Shown here one piece after another: positions 27,868-37,859 of a stretch of 64,000 nucleotides of DNA. The notes beneath the pieces are model-generated. The model made no database searches, had not been told where the DNA came from, and saw only the letters and a list, made by a program, of their open reading frames with translations. The position numbers and the translations under genes are program-made. The stretch is from Calditrichia bacterium (lineage in GTDB: Bacteria; Calditrichota; Calditrichia; RBG-13-44-9; J075): the NCBI GenBank assembly GCA_020635015.1, contig JACKAP010000003.1, positions 434,001-498,000 on the forward strand, written 5' to 3'. The number at the start of each line of letters is the position of its first letter. Position 1 is the first letter of the stretch.

Positions 27868-28737
27868 ATGCTGATGATTTTAACCGCGGTTGCGGCGCTG
27901 GGAGGCATCACAATCCTGCTGGCCGGAATGTTGATCCTCGCCAATAAAAAGCTCTACGTCCAGGAAGACCCCCGCATCGACATCGTTGAAGGTATGCTCC
28001 CCCTGGCCAACTGCGGCGCCTGCGGCTACCCCGGCTGCCGCCCCTTTGCCGAGGCGCTGGTTTCCGGGGATACCCTGCCGGGCAAGTGCACCGTCAGCAA
28101 TGACGAAGGCCGGAGCCAGATTGCCCAGTTTCTGGGCGTCGACGTGGGCGGTCAAGAAAAAGTGGTGGCCCGTCTGGCCTGCGCCGGCGGGGTTAACGTG
28201 GCCCGTAACCGCGCCTTCTATACCGGCATGAGCACCTGCCGGGCAGCAGCGTTGGTCTCCGGCGGCGGCAAAGGCTGCTTCTGGGGCTGCCTGGGATTCG
28301 GCGATTGCATGGAGGTGTGCGATTTCGACGCCATCTACATGAACGAACACTCCCTGCCGGTGGTGATCGAGGAAAAATGCACCGCCTGCGGCGACTGTGT
28401 GGAAATCTGCCCCAAAGACCTTTTCTCCCTTCATCCCGAAAGCCACCGTTTATGGGTGGCCTGCAAGAACCTGGAGCACGGTGACGAGATCCTGGAAAAT
28501 TGCGAAGTGGCCTGCACTGCCTGCGCCCGCTGCGCGATGGATGCCCCGGGCAACCTGATCACTATGGTTAACAACCTCCCGGTAGTCGATTACACCCTCA
28601 ACCACGCCACCCAGGCCCCGATCAAACGCTGCCCGACCGGGGCGATTGTCTGGCTGGAGAAAGACGGCAAAGCGGTCAAAGGCGAGATGAGCAAAAAGGT
28701 CATCCGCAAGACCCCGCTGGAGGCAAAACCAACCTAA
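27868..28737 (+). CDS. rnfB: Rnf complex subunit B (electron-input ferredoxin)
   Basis: 289 residues. An N-terminal membrane helix (about 2-24) is followed by a four-Cys cluster motif (NCGACGYPGCRPF and the Cys in LPGKC). Further ferredoxin motifs follow: CFWGCLGFGDCMEVC, CTACGDCVEICP, and CEVACTACARC..KRCP. RnfB accepts electrons from reduced ferredoxin and passes them into the ion-pumping Rnf complex. ACGGAG lies upstream of the ATG. Unusually it is separated from rnfC by the 5-kb pyruvate oxidoreductase gene instead of lying next to rnfA or rnfC. Confidence 0.93.
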   Translation: MLMILTAVAALGGITILLAGMLILANKKLYVQEDPRIDIVEGMLPLANCGACGYPGCRPFAEALVSGDTLPGKCTVSNDEGRSQIAQFLGVDVGGQEKVVARLACAGGVNVARNRAFYTGMSTCRAAALVSGGGKGCFWGCLGFGDCMEVCDFDAIYMNEHSLPVVIEEKCTACGDCVEICPKDLFSLHPESHRLWVACKNLEHGDEILENCEVACTACARCAMDAPGNLITMVNNLPVVDYTLNHATQAPIKRCPTGAIVWLEKDGKAVKGEMSKKVIRKTPLEAKPT

Positions 28738-28800
28738 CATTTAAAATTTGAAATAAAAGGTAATCCAACGAACTGATCGAAACATAAAGGATGGCTTGTC

Positions 28801-31800
28801 ATGGCAAAAGAACAGAAAGCATTCAAATACCCGGGATCGCGCTCCGCGATGGACGGCAATACCGCCGCAATCATGTGCGAGCGGGAATCGACTGATGCCG
28901 CCGGGGCTTATCCCATCACCCCCTCGACCCAGATGGGCGAATTCTGGGCGGAAGCCGCCGCTGCCGGTCATATCAACATCTCCGGACGGCCGCTGATCTT
29001 CATCGAACCGGAAGGCGAGCACGCTGCCGCTGCGGTTACCGCCGGCCTCTCCATGACCGGCCTGCGCGCCTCTAACTTTTCCTCCGGCCAGGGGATCGCT
29101 TATATGCACGAATCCCTGTATGCCGCCGTGGGGAAACGGCTGACCTACGTGCTCAATATCGGGGCGCGGGCCATGACCAAATCGACCCTCAACGTGCACG
29201 CCGGGCATGACGATTACCACTGCGTGGATGATACCGGCTTCTTCCAGCTTTTTGCCAAAAACGCGCAAGAGGTGGCCGACCTCAATATCATCTCCCACCG
29301 CATCGCCGAGCTGGCGCTGACCCCCGGGATCATCGCCCAGGACGGGTTCCTGACCACTCACCTGATCGAATCGATGCTCACCCCGGAACGCGACCTGATT
29401 GCGGAATACCTCGGCCGTCCCGACGACATCATCAAAACCCCCACTGCGGCGCAGCGGATCATCTACGGCGACACCCGCCGGCGTATCCCCGAACTGTGGG
29501 ATGTCGACAACCCGGTGATGGCCGGGATCGTGCAAAACCAGGACTCCTACATGCAGAGCGTGGCGGCACAGCGGCCGTTCTTCTTCGATCATATCAAGGA
29601 ATTGACCGACCAGGCGATGGAAGAGTTCTTCCAGTTGACCGGGCGGCGCTACCAGCGGGTGATGACCTACCGCGCCGATGACGCCGAATACCTGATCCTG
29701 GGCCAGGGCAGCCTGATTCCCACTGCGGAAGCGGTCGCCGATTATCTCCGTGAGACCCGCAAGCTGAAGATCGGGGTGGTCAACATGACCATGTTCCGTC
29801 CCTTCCCGGGCGATTTGCTGGGCAAGCTTCTCAAAGGCAAAAAAGGCGTGGCGGTGCTGGAACGTCTTGACCAGCCCCTGGCAGTCGACCTGCCCCTGAT
29901 GCGCGAGATCCGTGCAACGCTGAGCAAGTGTATCGAAAATGGCAACAGCCAATCAAAGAAAGAGAAAAACGCGAAACTGCCCTATCCGGAATATGATGTC
30001 TATGCCGATGCCTCCCTGGCGCCGAAGCTTTACTCCGGATCCTTCGGGATGGGCAGCCGCGACCTCCAGCCGGAAGGGGTGATCGGCGCGGTGGAGAATA
30101 TGCTGCCCGACGGCAAACAGAAAAAGCTCTTCTATCTCTCAATCGACTTCATTCGGGAAACCGCCCTGAACCCGAAGCAGCGTATTTACCAGGAGACCAT
30201 CGAGGAATCTTATCCCAACGTGAAAGAGCTGTCGGTGCGGGGCAGCGAAAATCCCAACCTGATGCCGAAAGACAGCGTGACGGTGCGCTTTCACTCCGTC
30301 GGCGGCTGGGGGATGATCACCACCGGGAAAAACCTGGCGATGACCCTCTTCGATGTGCTTGGCTATCATATCAAAGCCAACCCGAAGTACGGATCGGAGA
30401 AAAAAGGCCAGCCGACCACTTTCTACCTCTCGGCGGCGCCGGAGCCGATCCGCATCAACTGTGAATATTTCCACGTTGACGTGGTGCTCTCGCCCGATCC
30501 CAACGTTTTCAAACATACCAACGCCCTGGCCGGGCTGAAAAAAGGCGGGGTGTTCGTGATCCAGAGCGACCTGGGAACCCCGGAGCAGGTTTGGGCTTCG
30601 ATACCGCTGAAGTATCAGCAGATCATTATCGAAAACGAGATCCGGGTGTTTTATTTCGACGCTTTCAAGATCGCCCGGGAAGAAGCCACCGACCCGGAAC
30701 TGCAGTACCGCATGCAGGGGATTGCCTTCCAGGGCGCCTTCTTCGCCGCCTCGCCGGTGATGGAGAAGACCGGGCTGGACGAAGCCACCCTGTTTAAAGC
30801 CATCCGTGATCAGTTGCAGTATAAATTCGGCTCGAAAGGGGCCCGGGTGGTGGAAGACAATATTCGAGTCGTAAAACGCGGCTATGACGAGGTTCATGAA
30901 ATCACCAACAAAAATATCAGCACCAGCGCTAACGGCAACGGCAAGGCGGCTGCGCAGGCGCTGCCGATTCCGATCATGCTCAAGCAGTTTCCGCAAAGCC
31001 AGGCGCCGGATACCGACATCCACCGCTTCTGGGAACAAACCGGCGAGTTTTATGCTCGCGGCATGGGTACCGATGTGATCACCGATCCTTTTATCGGCCT
31101 CAGCCACATGCCGGCGCTGACCAGTGTCTTCCGCGACATGACCAGCATCCGCTTCGAGCATCCCCAGTGGATTCCGGAGAACTGCACCGCCTGCGGCGAC
31201 TGCTGGACGGTCTGTCCCGACACCGCCATTCCCGGGCTGGTGAATGACGTTTCGGAAGTGCTCGATACGGTGGTGAAGCATTTGCAGAAAGCCGGGCACA
31301 AGCTGGAGCATCTGCCCAAGGCGGCCCGCCAGTTGGAAAGCAAGCTGCGCGCCATCTTCGACGAAGCCGGCGACAAAGGCGCCGTGCGCCCGATGATCAG
31401 CGAGGGCATCGCCAAAACCATCAAGGACAGCAGTCTGGATGATGATCAGAAACAGGTATTGCGTAAAGAATTCAAGCTGTTCGAAGCAGCCCTGGGCGAC
31501 TTCCAGTTTGCCCTGTCCCGCCCCTATTACAGTGTGCCGGAAGGCAAGCAGAAAAACAGCGGTGGGCTGCTGAGCATTACGGTCAACCCTTACACCTGTA
31601 AAGGCTGTATGGAATGCGTGGCGGTATGTGATGACGATGCTCTGCGGAAGGTCACTCAGAGCGAAGAGAGCATCAAGGGGTTGAAGCAGGACTGGGACTT
31701 CTGGCTGGAGCTGCCCACGACCCCGCAAAAGTTCATCCGGGTGGACAACCTGGAAGAACGCATCGGAGCGCTGGAAACGATCCTGCTCGACAAAAACGTC

Positions 31801-33759
31801 TACGGCGCGCTGGCCAGCGGCGACGGCGCCTGCGTGGGCTGCTCGGAGAAAACCGTGCTGCACCTCTTCGTTGCTACCATGGAAGCGCTGATGCAGCCGC
31901 GGGTGGAAAAACATGTGGAATATCTGAACGACCTGATTCAGCGCCTGGAGAAGCATATCCAGATCAAGCTGGTGGAAAATGTCGACGTCAGCGATACCGA
32001 CGCGATGGCGAAAGTGGTGCAGGAGATGAGCAACAGCGACCTGACCCTCTCGGGCATCGCCGGGCGGATGGAGAAGCTGCAGGGCACCAAACCGATCGAC
32101 CAGGAATGGCTGCGCCGCGCCACCCAACTGCTCGCCAAGCTGAAAAACCTGCGCTGGAAATATACCACCGGCACCACCGGCCGGGGCCGCTCCAGCATGG
32201 GCTGGCTGAACGCGACCGGATGCACCTCGGTATGGGGCAGCACCTATCCCTTCAACCCCTACCCCTTCCCCTGGGCCAACCACCTCTTCCAGGACAGCGC
32301 CTCGATGGCGATGGGTATTTTTGAAGGGCACATGGCTAAGATGGCCGACGGCTTCCGCACCATCCGCCTGGCGGAACTGGAGCTGGAAGGGAAATATAAT
32401 CCGGCCGAACATGATCCCTACTTCACCTACTTCAACTGGCATCAGTTTACCGATGAAGAATGGCTGCTCTGCCCGCCGGTGGTGGCGGTCGGAGGTGACG
32501 GGGCGATGTATGACATCGGCTTCCAGAACGTCTCCCGGGCACTGAGCTCCGGCAAACCGGTTAAGATCGTGGTGGTGGATACCCAGGTATACTCCAACAC
32601 CGGCGGCCAGGCCTGCACCTCGGGCTTCATCGGACAGATTTCCGACATGGCCCAATACGGCAAGGCGATCAAGGGCAAAGAAGAGCCCCGCAAGGAGATC
32701 GGGCTGATCGGCATGGCGCACCGCAACACCTATGTGATGCAAAGTACCATGGCCTACCCCAGCCACATGATCGAAGGCTTCATCGAAGGCCTGATGGCCC
32801 GGCGGCCGGCGCTGTTCAACCTCTACACCTCCTGCCAGCCGGAACACGGCATCGCTGACGACAAGGGCGCGGAACAGGCCAAGCTGGTGGTGGAATCCCG
32901 CGCTTACCCGCTGTTCCGCTACAATCCCGACAATGGCAAAACCCCGCAGGAATGCTTCGACCTGGAAGGCAACCCGGCGATCGATGCGCTGTGGCCCACC
33001 TACACCCTCAAATACGTGGAAAGCGGGCGGGAAAAGAGCATGGAGCTGCCGCTAACCTTCGCCGACTTTGCAGTGACGGAAGCGCGTTTCCGCAAGCACT
33101 TCCGCAAGGCTCCCCAGGATACCTGGAACGAAAACATGGTGCATGTATCCGAATATCTGGCGATGAACACAGATGAGCGGGAAGGTAAATTCCCCTACGT
33201 CTGGGCGCTGGATGCCAAGCAGCATCTTAGTCGCCTCCTGGTGGCGCAGCCGATCATCGAATCCTGCCAGGACCGCCTGGATTACTGGATCATGCTCAAA
33301 GCCATGGCCGGGGTGGACAAACCGGAAACATCCAAGGAGAACCTGGAACAGCAGATTCGCGCGGAAGTGGTGGGCAATATCGCCGCCGGGTTGATGAACC
33401 TGGCCGGCGGGAACGGTGCAGGGCTTGCTTCCCTGGCCGCTACGCCGGCACCGGCAGCAACCGCAACGGCCGCCCAGCCGGCAGCGGCAGCACCCTCCGG
33501 CGGCGACGGCTATCTGGCGCCCTGGCTGGATACGCCAAACTGCACCGCCTGCGATGAGTGCATCAACATCAACTCCAAGATCTTCGCCTATAATGCGGAT
33601 AAGAAAGCCTATATCAAAGATCCCAACGCCGGTCCTTATTCCGACATCGTGAAGGCAGCGGAAAAATGCACCGCCCAGGTGATTCACCCCGGGCTGCCCC
33701 AGGACCGCAATGCCAAGGATATCGACAAGTGGATCAAACGGGCGGAAAAATTTAACTGA
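28801..33759 (+). CDS. nifJ: Giant pyruvate:ferredoxin oxidoreductase with extra C-terminal ferredoxin domain
   Basis: Converts pyruvate and CoA to acetyl-CoA, CO2 and reduced ferredoxin. It has 1652 residues against ~1170-1200 for usual single-chain PFORs. The order is canonical: the alpha domain with AYPITPSTQMGE (about 37-48), domain II, a gamma domain (VRFHSVGGWGMITTGKNLA), the two-cluster ferredoxin domain (CTACGDCWTVC near 795 and CKGCMECVAVC near 933), the proximal cluster Cys (GDGACVGCSEKT near 1007), and the ThDP motif GGDGAMYDIG (~1230) with SNTGGQ (~1264-1269). Extra parts are a helical insert between the two ferredoxin motifs, a ~90-residue insert after GCSEKT, an Ala/Pro linker, and a C-terminal one-cluster ferredoxin-like domain (CTACDECINI ~1581, later EKCTAQVIHPG). 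Pyruvate is the likely substrate but is not proven. Confidence 0.9.
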   Translation: MAKEQKAFKYPGSRSAMDGNTAAIMCERESTDAAGAYPITPSTQMGEFWAEAAAAGHINISGRPLIFIEPEGEHAAAAVTAGLSMTGLRASNFSSGQGIAYMHESLYAAVGKRLTYVLNIGARAMTKSTLNVHAGHDDYHCVDDTGFFQLFAKNAQEVADLNIISHRIAELALTPGIIAQDGFLTTHLIESMLTPERDLIAEYLGRPDDIIKTPTAAQRIIYGDTRRRIPELWDVDNPVMAGIVQNQDSYMQSVAAQRPFFFDHIKELTDQAMEEFFQLTGRRYQRVMTYRADDAEYLILGQGSLIPTAEAVADYLRETRKLKIGVVNMTMFRPFPGDLLGKLLKGKKGVAVLERLDQPLAVDLPLMREIRATLSKCIENGNSQSKKEKNAKLPYPEYDVYADASLAPKLYSGSFGMGSRDLQPEGVIGAVENMLPDGKQKKLFYLSIDFIRETALNPKQRIYQETIEESYPNVKELSVRGSENPNLMPKDSVTVRFHSVGGWGMITTGKNLAMTLFDVLGYHIKANPKYGSEKKGQPTTFYLSAAPEPIRINCEYFHVDVVLSPDPNVFKHTNALAGLKKGGVFVIQSDLGTPEQVWASIPLKYQQIIIENEIRVFYFDAFKIAREEATDPELQYRMQGIAFQGAFFAASPVMEKTGLDEATLFKAIRDQLQYKFGSKGARVVEDNIRVVKRGYDEVHEITNKNISTSANGNGKAAAQALPIPIMLKQFPQSQAPDTDIHRFWEQTGEFYARGMGTDVITDPFIGLSHMPALTSVFRDMTSIRFEHPQWIPENCTACGDCWTVCPDTAIPGLVNDVSEVLDTVVKHLQKAGHKLEHLPKAARQLESKLRAIFDEAGDKGAVRPMISEGIAKTIKDSSLDDDQKQVLRKEFKLFEAALGDFQFALSRPYYSVPEGKQKNSGGLLSITVNPYTCKGCMECVAVCDDDALRKVTQSEESIKGLKQDWDFWLELPTTPQKFIRVDNLEERIGALETILLDKNVYGALASGDGACVGCSEKTVLHLFVATMEALMQPRVEKHVEYLNDLIQRLEKHIQIKLVENVDVSDTDAMAKVVQEMSNSDLTLSGIAGRMEKLQGTKPIDQEWLRRATQLLAKLKNLRWKYTTGTTGRGRSSMGWLNATGCTSVWGSTYPFNPYPFPWANHLFQDSASMAMGIFEGHMAKMADGFRTIRLAELELEGKYNPAEHDPYFTYFNWHQFTDEEWLLCPPVVAVGGDGAMYDIGFQNVSRALSSGKPVKIVVVDTQVYSNTGGQACTSGFIGQISDMAQYGKAIKGKEEPRKEIGLIGMAHRNTYVMQSTMAYPSHMIEGFIEGLMARRPALFNLYTSCQPEHGIADDKGAEQAKLVVESRAYPLFRYNPDNGKTPQECFDLEGNPAIDALWPTYTLKYVESGREKSMELPLTFADFAVTEARFRKHFRKAPQDTWNENMVHVSEYLAMNTDEREGKFPYVWALDAKQHLSRLLVAQPIIESCQDRLDYWIMLKAMAGVDKPETSKENLEQQIRAEVVGNIAAGLMNLAGGNGAGLASLAATPAPAATATAAQPAAAAPSGGDGYLAPWLDTPNCTACDECININSKIFAYNADKKAYIKDPNAGPYSDIVKAAEKCTAQVIHPGLPQDRNAKDIDKWIKRAEKFN

Positions 33760-33789
33760 GGAGTGATTAACAATAAACATGATAACTAC

Positions 33790-33877
33790 TGCCACAGAGA
33801 CACAGAGTTCACAGAGAACTAATACTGACAACTGAACGCTGACAACAGACTCTGTGTTCTCTGTGTCTCTGTGGCAA
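33790..33877. repeat. CACAGAG hairpin repeat
   Basis: TGCCACAGAGACACAGAG.. (33790-33817) faces its complement CTCTGTG..TCTCTGTGGCA (33850-33876). It lies between the PFOR stop and rnfC. A GTG inside the right arm is in frame with rnfC but is very unlikely to be its start. Confidence 0.85.
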
Positions 33878-33927
33878 TCAGGTATTTCCCGAATAGACGC
33901 ATCCGAATTGATGGGATATTATTGAAC

Positions 33928-35265
33928 ATGCAAGCGAGATTAAACGCAAAAAGAAGTTTCCGGCACGGGGTGCACCCGCCGGAGCAAAAAGAGGCCACCA
34001 ACCGGCAGGCGATCCGGCAGTTCCCGTTCGCACCGGTGATGGTCATCCCCCTGTCGCAGCATATCGGCAAACCGGCCCGCGCCGTGGTGCGGGAAGGCCA
34101 GGAAGTGCTGCGCGGGCAGTTGCTCGCAGAACCGGATGGATTCGTCTCGGTGGCGATGCACGCCCCGGCTGCCGGGGTGGTCAAACGCATCGCCCTGGCC
34201 CCCTATGCCAATGGGAAGATGGTGGAGAGCATTTATCTCCAGCCCTTTCCCGGCGCCGGGCAGGAGGTGATCGAAGGTCGGCCGGTCGATGTCGAGACCG
34301 CCACGCCGGATGAGATCATCCTGGCCATTCAGCAGGCCGGCATCGTCGGCCTGGGCGGGGCGGCGTTTCCCACCCACGTCAAGCTGAAAGTGCCGGAAGG
34401 AAAATCGATCGACACCCTGATCATCAACGGGGTCGAATGTGAACCCTACCTGACGACCGACCATCGGGTGATGCTGGAGCAGATCGACGATATTTTAATG
34501 GGGATCCGCTACCTGCTGAAGGTGAGCGGCGCCGGTCGGGCGATCATCGGCATCGAGGCCAACAAGCCGGATGCCGCCGCTGCCCTGAGCGCAGCAGTGC
34601 CCGCCGATCTGCCGGTGACGGTGGAAATGGTCAAAGTGAAATATCCCCAGGGGGCGGAAAAGATGCTGATCACCGCCCTGCTGGGGCGGGAGGTGCCCTC
34701 CGGAGGGCTTCCGATCGACGTGCAGGTGGTGTGCATCAACGTGGCCACCACCGCCGAGATCGGGCGGCTGCTCCCCCATGGCCGGGGCATCCAGGAACGG
34801 GTGATCACCATTACCGGCCCGGGGGTGAAACGAAAAGGCAACTACCTGATCCCGATCGGCACTCCGCTGCGGTTTGCATTGGAAGAAGTTGGCCTCGCCG
34901 GCAACGTCACCCGGGTTTTCCTGGGCGGCCCGATGATGGGCCAGGCCGTCTCCAGCCTGGATGTCCCCATCGCCAAGGGCACTTCGGGCGTGGTGGTGTT
35001 TACCGATGAAGAGACCGCGCAGATTCCGCAAAAAGTGTACCCCTGCATCAAATGCGCCTACTGCGTCGACGCCTGCCCGATCTTCCTGAATCCCTCGCGG
35101 ATGGGCATCCTGGCCAAAAGCGGCCGTTATGAAGAGATGGCCGAGGACTATCACCTGATGGATTGTTTTGAATGCGGTTCCTGTTCCTATGTCTGCCCGT
35201 CGAATATTCCCCTGGTGCAATATTTCCGGCTGGCGAAAGGTATCCTGAGAGAGAAAAAAGGATGA
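33928..35265 (+). CDS. rnfC: Rnf complex subunit C (NADH-binding)
   Basis: 445 residues from the ATG at 33928. Longer in-frame versions would be encoded by the CACAGAG hairpin. The N terminus has the RnfC barrel-sandwich part (FRHGVHPPE..KEAT, GQEVLRGQLLAEPDGFVSVAMHAPAAG). The NADH/FMN-site loop is GLGGAAFPTHVKL (about 148-160). Two [4Fe-4S] motifs follow: CIKCAYCVDACP and CFECGSCSYVCP. It passes electrons between the Rnf membrane core and NAD. The ribosome site is weak, unlike the neighbouring genes. Confidence 0.93.
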   Translation: MQARLNAKRSFRHGVHPPEQKEATNRQAIRQFPFAPVMVIPLSQHIGKPARAVVREGQEVLRGQLLAEPDGFVSVAMHAPAAGVVKRIALAPYANGKMVESIYLQPFPGAGQEVIEGRPVDVETATPDEIILAIQQAGIVGLGGAAFPTHVKLKVPEGKSIDTLIINGVECEPYLTTDHRVMLEQIDDILMGIRYLLKVSGAGRAIIGIEANKPDAAAALSAAVPADLPVTVEMVKVKYPQGAEKMLITALLGREVPSGGLPIDVQVVCINVATTAEIGRLLPHGRGIQERVITITGPGVKRKGNYLIPIGTPLRFALEEVGLAGNVTRVFLGGPMMGQAVSSLDVPIAKGTSGVVVFTDEETAQIPQKVYPCIKCAYCVDACPIFLNPSRMGILAKSGRYEEMAEDYHLMDCFECGSCSYVCPSNIPLVQYFRLAKGILREKKG

Positions 35266-35269
35266 GATC

Positions 35270-36298
35270 TTGAGCAAGATAAACAAAACCCTGGAAATAC
35301 GCACCTCGCCCCACATTGTGCGCGGCCTGAGCACCGACGACATCATGCGCAACGTGGTGTGGGCGCTGCTACCGGTGGCGGGATTTGCGGTCTATACCTT
35401 CGGCCTCACCGCCCTGGTGATGTTGAGTGTGGCGACCCTCTCCTGCGTGCTGTCCGAACATATACTCTGCCGCCTGAACGGTCGGGAGTCGACCATCGGC
35501 GACTGGTCAATCACCATCACCGGACTGCTCTACGGGCTGACCCTTCCCCCGGGATTGCCGTTGTGGATGGTGGCGGTGGGGGGATTTATCGCCGTGGGGC
35601 TGGGCAAATTCCTTTTCGGCGGGCTGGGATATAATGTGTTTAATCCCGCACTGGTGGGACGGGCTTTCCTGCAGGCAGCCTTTCCGGTAGCGATGACCAC
35701 CTGGCATCCGGCTTTTGCCGATGGGCGCTTTTTCAGCCTGGATGGCGCCACCCTGACCGTTCCCTTCATGGAGCCGGTCTATACTGCCGTCACCGGGGCC
35801 ACCCCCCTGGCGGCGATGAAGTTCGCCCAGCAGCCGACTGCCGCCTACGATCTGGTGTTTGGCTTCACCAGCGGCTCCGCCGGGGAGACCAGCGCCCTGT
35901 TTATCCTGGCGGGTGGAGCTTACCTGGCGGTGCGAAATATGCTCAACTGGCGCATCCCGGCGGCGATCTTCGCCACTGTAGCGCTGCTGAGCGGAATTCT
36001 CCATGCGATCGATCCGCAGCATTACGCCGGCCCGATGTTCATGCTTTTTTCCGGTGGCCTGATGCTCGGCGCCGTGTTCATGGCCACCGACATGGTCGCC
36101 ACCCCGCTGACCAACCGGGGCGTGATCATTTACGGCGTCCTGATTGCGGTGCTGACGGTGATGATCCGCTACTGGGGCGGGCTGCCGGAAGGGGTGATGT
36201 ACGCGATTCTCTTCGCCAACGCCGCCTCCCGGCATATCGACCGGCTGGTGCAGCCCCGGGTATATGGAACCTTAAAACAGGCAAAGAGGGGCTCATGA
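35270..36298 (+). CDS. rnfD: Rnf complex subunit D
   Basis: 342 residues of integral membrane protein with about nine hydrophobic spans, including LLPVAGFAVYTFGLTALVML and WMVAVGGFIAVGLGKFLFGGLG. The covalent FMN attachment motif is TGATPLAAMK (about 178-187, Thr). It starts at TTG 35270, with AAGGAT upstream and only 4 bp after rnfC. No ATG gives the conserved N terminus. It ends with a 4-bp overlap to rnfG. It forms part of the ion-translocating core. Confidence 0.93.
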   Translation: MSKINKTLEIRTSPHIVRGLSTDDIMRNVVWALLPVAGFAVYTFGLTALVMLSVATLSCVLSEHILCRLNGRESTIGDWSITITGLLYGLTLPPGLPLWMVAVGGFIAVGLGKFLFGGLGYNVFNPALVGRAFLQAAFPVAMTTWHPAFADGRFFSLDGATLTVPFMEPVYTAVTGATPLAAMKFAQQPTAAYDLVFGFTSGSAGETSALFILAGGAYLAVRNMLNWRIPAAIFATVALLSGILHAIDPQHYAGPMFMLFSGGLMLGAVFMATDMVATPLTNRGVIIYGVLIAVLTVMIRYWGGLPEGVMYAILFANAASRHIDRLVQPRVYGTLKQAKRGS

Positions 36299-36972
36299 AC
36301 CAGATCGACCTGAAACAACTGACCGCCCCCCCCAACAGCTGGCACATGCTGCGCACCCTGGCCGGGGTAGGAATTTTCTGCTCATTGCTGATCGTGGCCA
36401 CCTACCAGGCCACCCTGCCGGTGATCACCACCAAGAAGCTTGAAAAGCTGCAGGAAGCAGTATTTAATGTGCTGCCGGGTGCCGCATCCAAAGCCAATTT
36501 CCGCCTGACGCCCGACGGTCGCTTCGAACCGTTCGAGGGCACCCCAAAAGGGGAAACCCTGGTCTATGCCGGCTACGACCGCCAGGGCAAACTGGTGGGG
36601 ATCGCGCTGGAAGCCTACGGGCAGGGATTTCAGGATGTGCTGCATATTATTTATGGTTACTCGCCGGAAAAGCAGGCGGTGGTCGGCATTCAGGTGCTGG
36701 AGAGCAAGGAGACCCCCGGGCTGGGCGACAAGATCGAAAAAGACCCGGCCTTCCTGGCCAATTTTGAGGCGCTCGATGTATCCCTGAGTGGCGACGGCCA
36801 GATCCAAAATGCCATCACCGCAGTAAAAAAGGGTGAGAAACAGCAGCCTTATGAAATTGAATGCATCACCGGTGCAACCATATCATCGAAAGCAATCACC
36901 GCGATTCTGCAAAAAAGCACCGGCGAATTCATTCCCATGCTGATGAAGAATTTGGCGACGTTTGAGAAGTAG
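36295..36972 (+). CDS. rnfG: Rnf complex subunit G
   Basis: 225 residues. A single N-terminal membrane helix (LAGVGIFCSLLIVATYQATL) is followed by a periplasmic FMN-binding domain with GYDRQGKLVGIALEAYGQGF, SKETPGLGDKI, and the covalent flavin site TGATISSKA (Thr, about 194-202). The ATGA overlap with rnfD indicates coupled translation. Confidence 0.93.
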   Translation: MNQIDLKQLTAPPNSWHMLRTLAGVGIFCSLLIVATYQATLPVITTKKLEKLQEAVFNVLPGAASKANFRLTPDGRFEPFEGTPKGETLVYAGYDRQGKLVGIALEAYGQGFQDVLHIIYGYSPEKQAVVGIQVLESKETPGLGDKIEKDPAFLANFEALDVSLSGDGQIQNAITAVKKGEKQQPYEIECITGATISSKAITAILQKSTGEFIPMLMKNLATFEK

Positions 36973-37190
36973 GTATATTGTTACATTGTTAAAAGACAAA
37001 GTCCACGGATTACACGGATTTTCACGGAATAAAAAAAACAAAAAACGGGTAGAGGAATTAATGAGAATTCGGGTTTATGCTGCAAAGTGTCTTTACTCAT
37101 ATACCCATACACCCATCAACCCATTAACAAAGAATCATCAGTGTTAATCCGTGTAATCCGTGGTAAGTAGTTAAAAAAGATGGGATAAAT
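36973..37190. repeat. Spacer inside rnf operon with two repeat families
   Basis: CCACGGATTACACGGATTTT-type arm (37002-37029) and its complement (37141-37163) enclose a half copy of the period-8 family (CATACACCCATCAACCCATT, 37109-37128). So one repeat appears nested in another. No gene. Confidence 0.75.
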
Positions 37191-37859
37191 ATGGCGAACG
37201 ATTTATTCAAAATGCCGGAGACAGCGGTCAGCACGGATGAGTTTATCAAGGGGCTGTGGCGGGAGAATCCGGTGTTTGTGCAAGTGCTGGGGATGTGCCC
37301 GGTGCTGGCGGTAACCAACTCCGGGATCAACGCCATCGCGATGGGGCTGGCCACGACCTTTGTGCTGGTGATGTCGAATATCCTGGTGTCCTCTCTGCGC
37401 AAGGTGATTCCCAAACAGGTGCGCATCGCCACCTATATCCTGATCATCGCCACGTTTGTGACGGTGGTGGAGTACCTGATCCAGGCAATCAGCCTCGATC
37501 TGCACAAGGCGCTGGGCGCGTTTATCTCCCTGATCGTGGTCAATTGCGTGATCCTGGGCCGGGCGGAAGCGTTCGCCTCCAAGAACACTCTCGCCAATTC
37601 CTTTCTCGACGGCCTGGGCATGGGGCTCGGGTTTACCTTTGCCCTGCTTTGCCTGGGGGTGGTGCGGGAGATCCTGGGTAGCGGCACCATCTTTGGAATC
37701 GGCCTCTTCCCTGACGGTTTCCAGTCCTGGGTGGTGATGATCCTCCCCGGCGGCGGGTTCTTCACCATGGGCGCCTGGCTGCTGTTCTTCAATTGGTTGA
37801 AAGAGCGGAATAAGAAACGGGAAGCGGCGCTGAGTGAGAGTGGGACGGGGGTGAAATGA
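37191..37859 (+). CDS. rnfE: Rnf complex subunit E
   Basis: 222 residues with six membrane spans of the RnfA/E (NqrD/E) fold. The two conserved cysteines of the inter-subunit iron site lie in LGMCPVLAVTNS (about 28-39) and VVNCVILGRAEAF. It pairs with RnfA to form the transmembrane iron centre. The C terminus is basic and presumably cytoplasmic. Confidence 0.93.
   Translation: MANDLFKMPETAVSTDEFIKGLWRENPVFVQVLGMCPVLAVTNSGINAIAMGLATTFVLVMSNILVSSLRKVIPKQVRIATYILIIATFVTVVEYLIQAISLDLHKALGAFISLIVVNCVILGRAEAFASKNTLANSFLDGLGMGLGFTFALLCLGVVREILGSGTIFGIGLFPDGFQSWVVMILPGGGFFTMGAWLLFFNWLKERNKKREAALSESGTGVK

Noticed and set aside
33871..33927. GTG start extending RnfC by 19 residues
   Set aside because: The extension is encoded by the CACAGAG hairpin and does not resemble RnfC N termini; ATG 33928 fits the family better.
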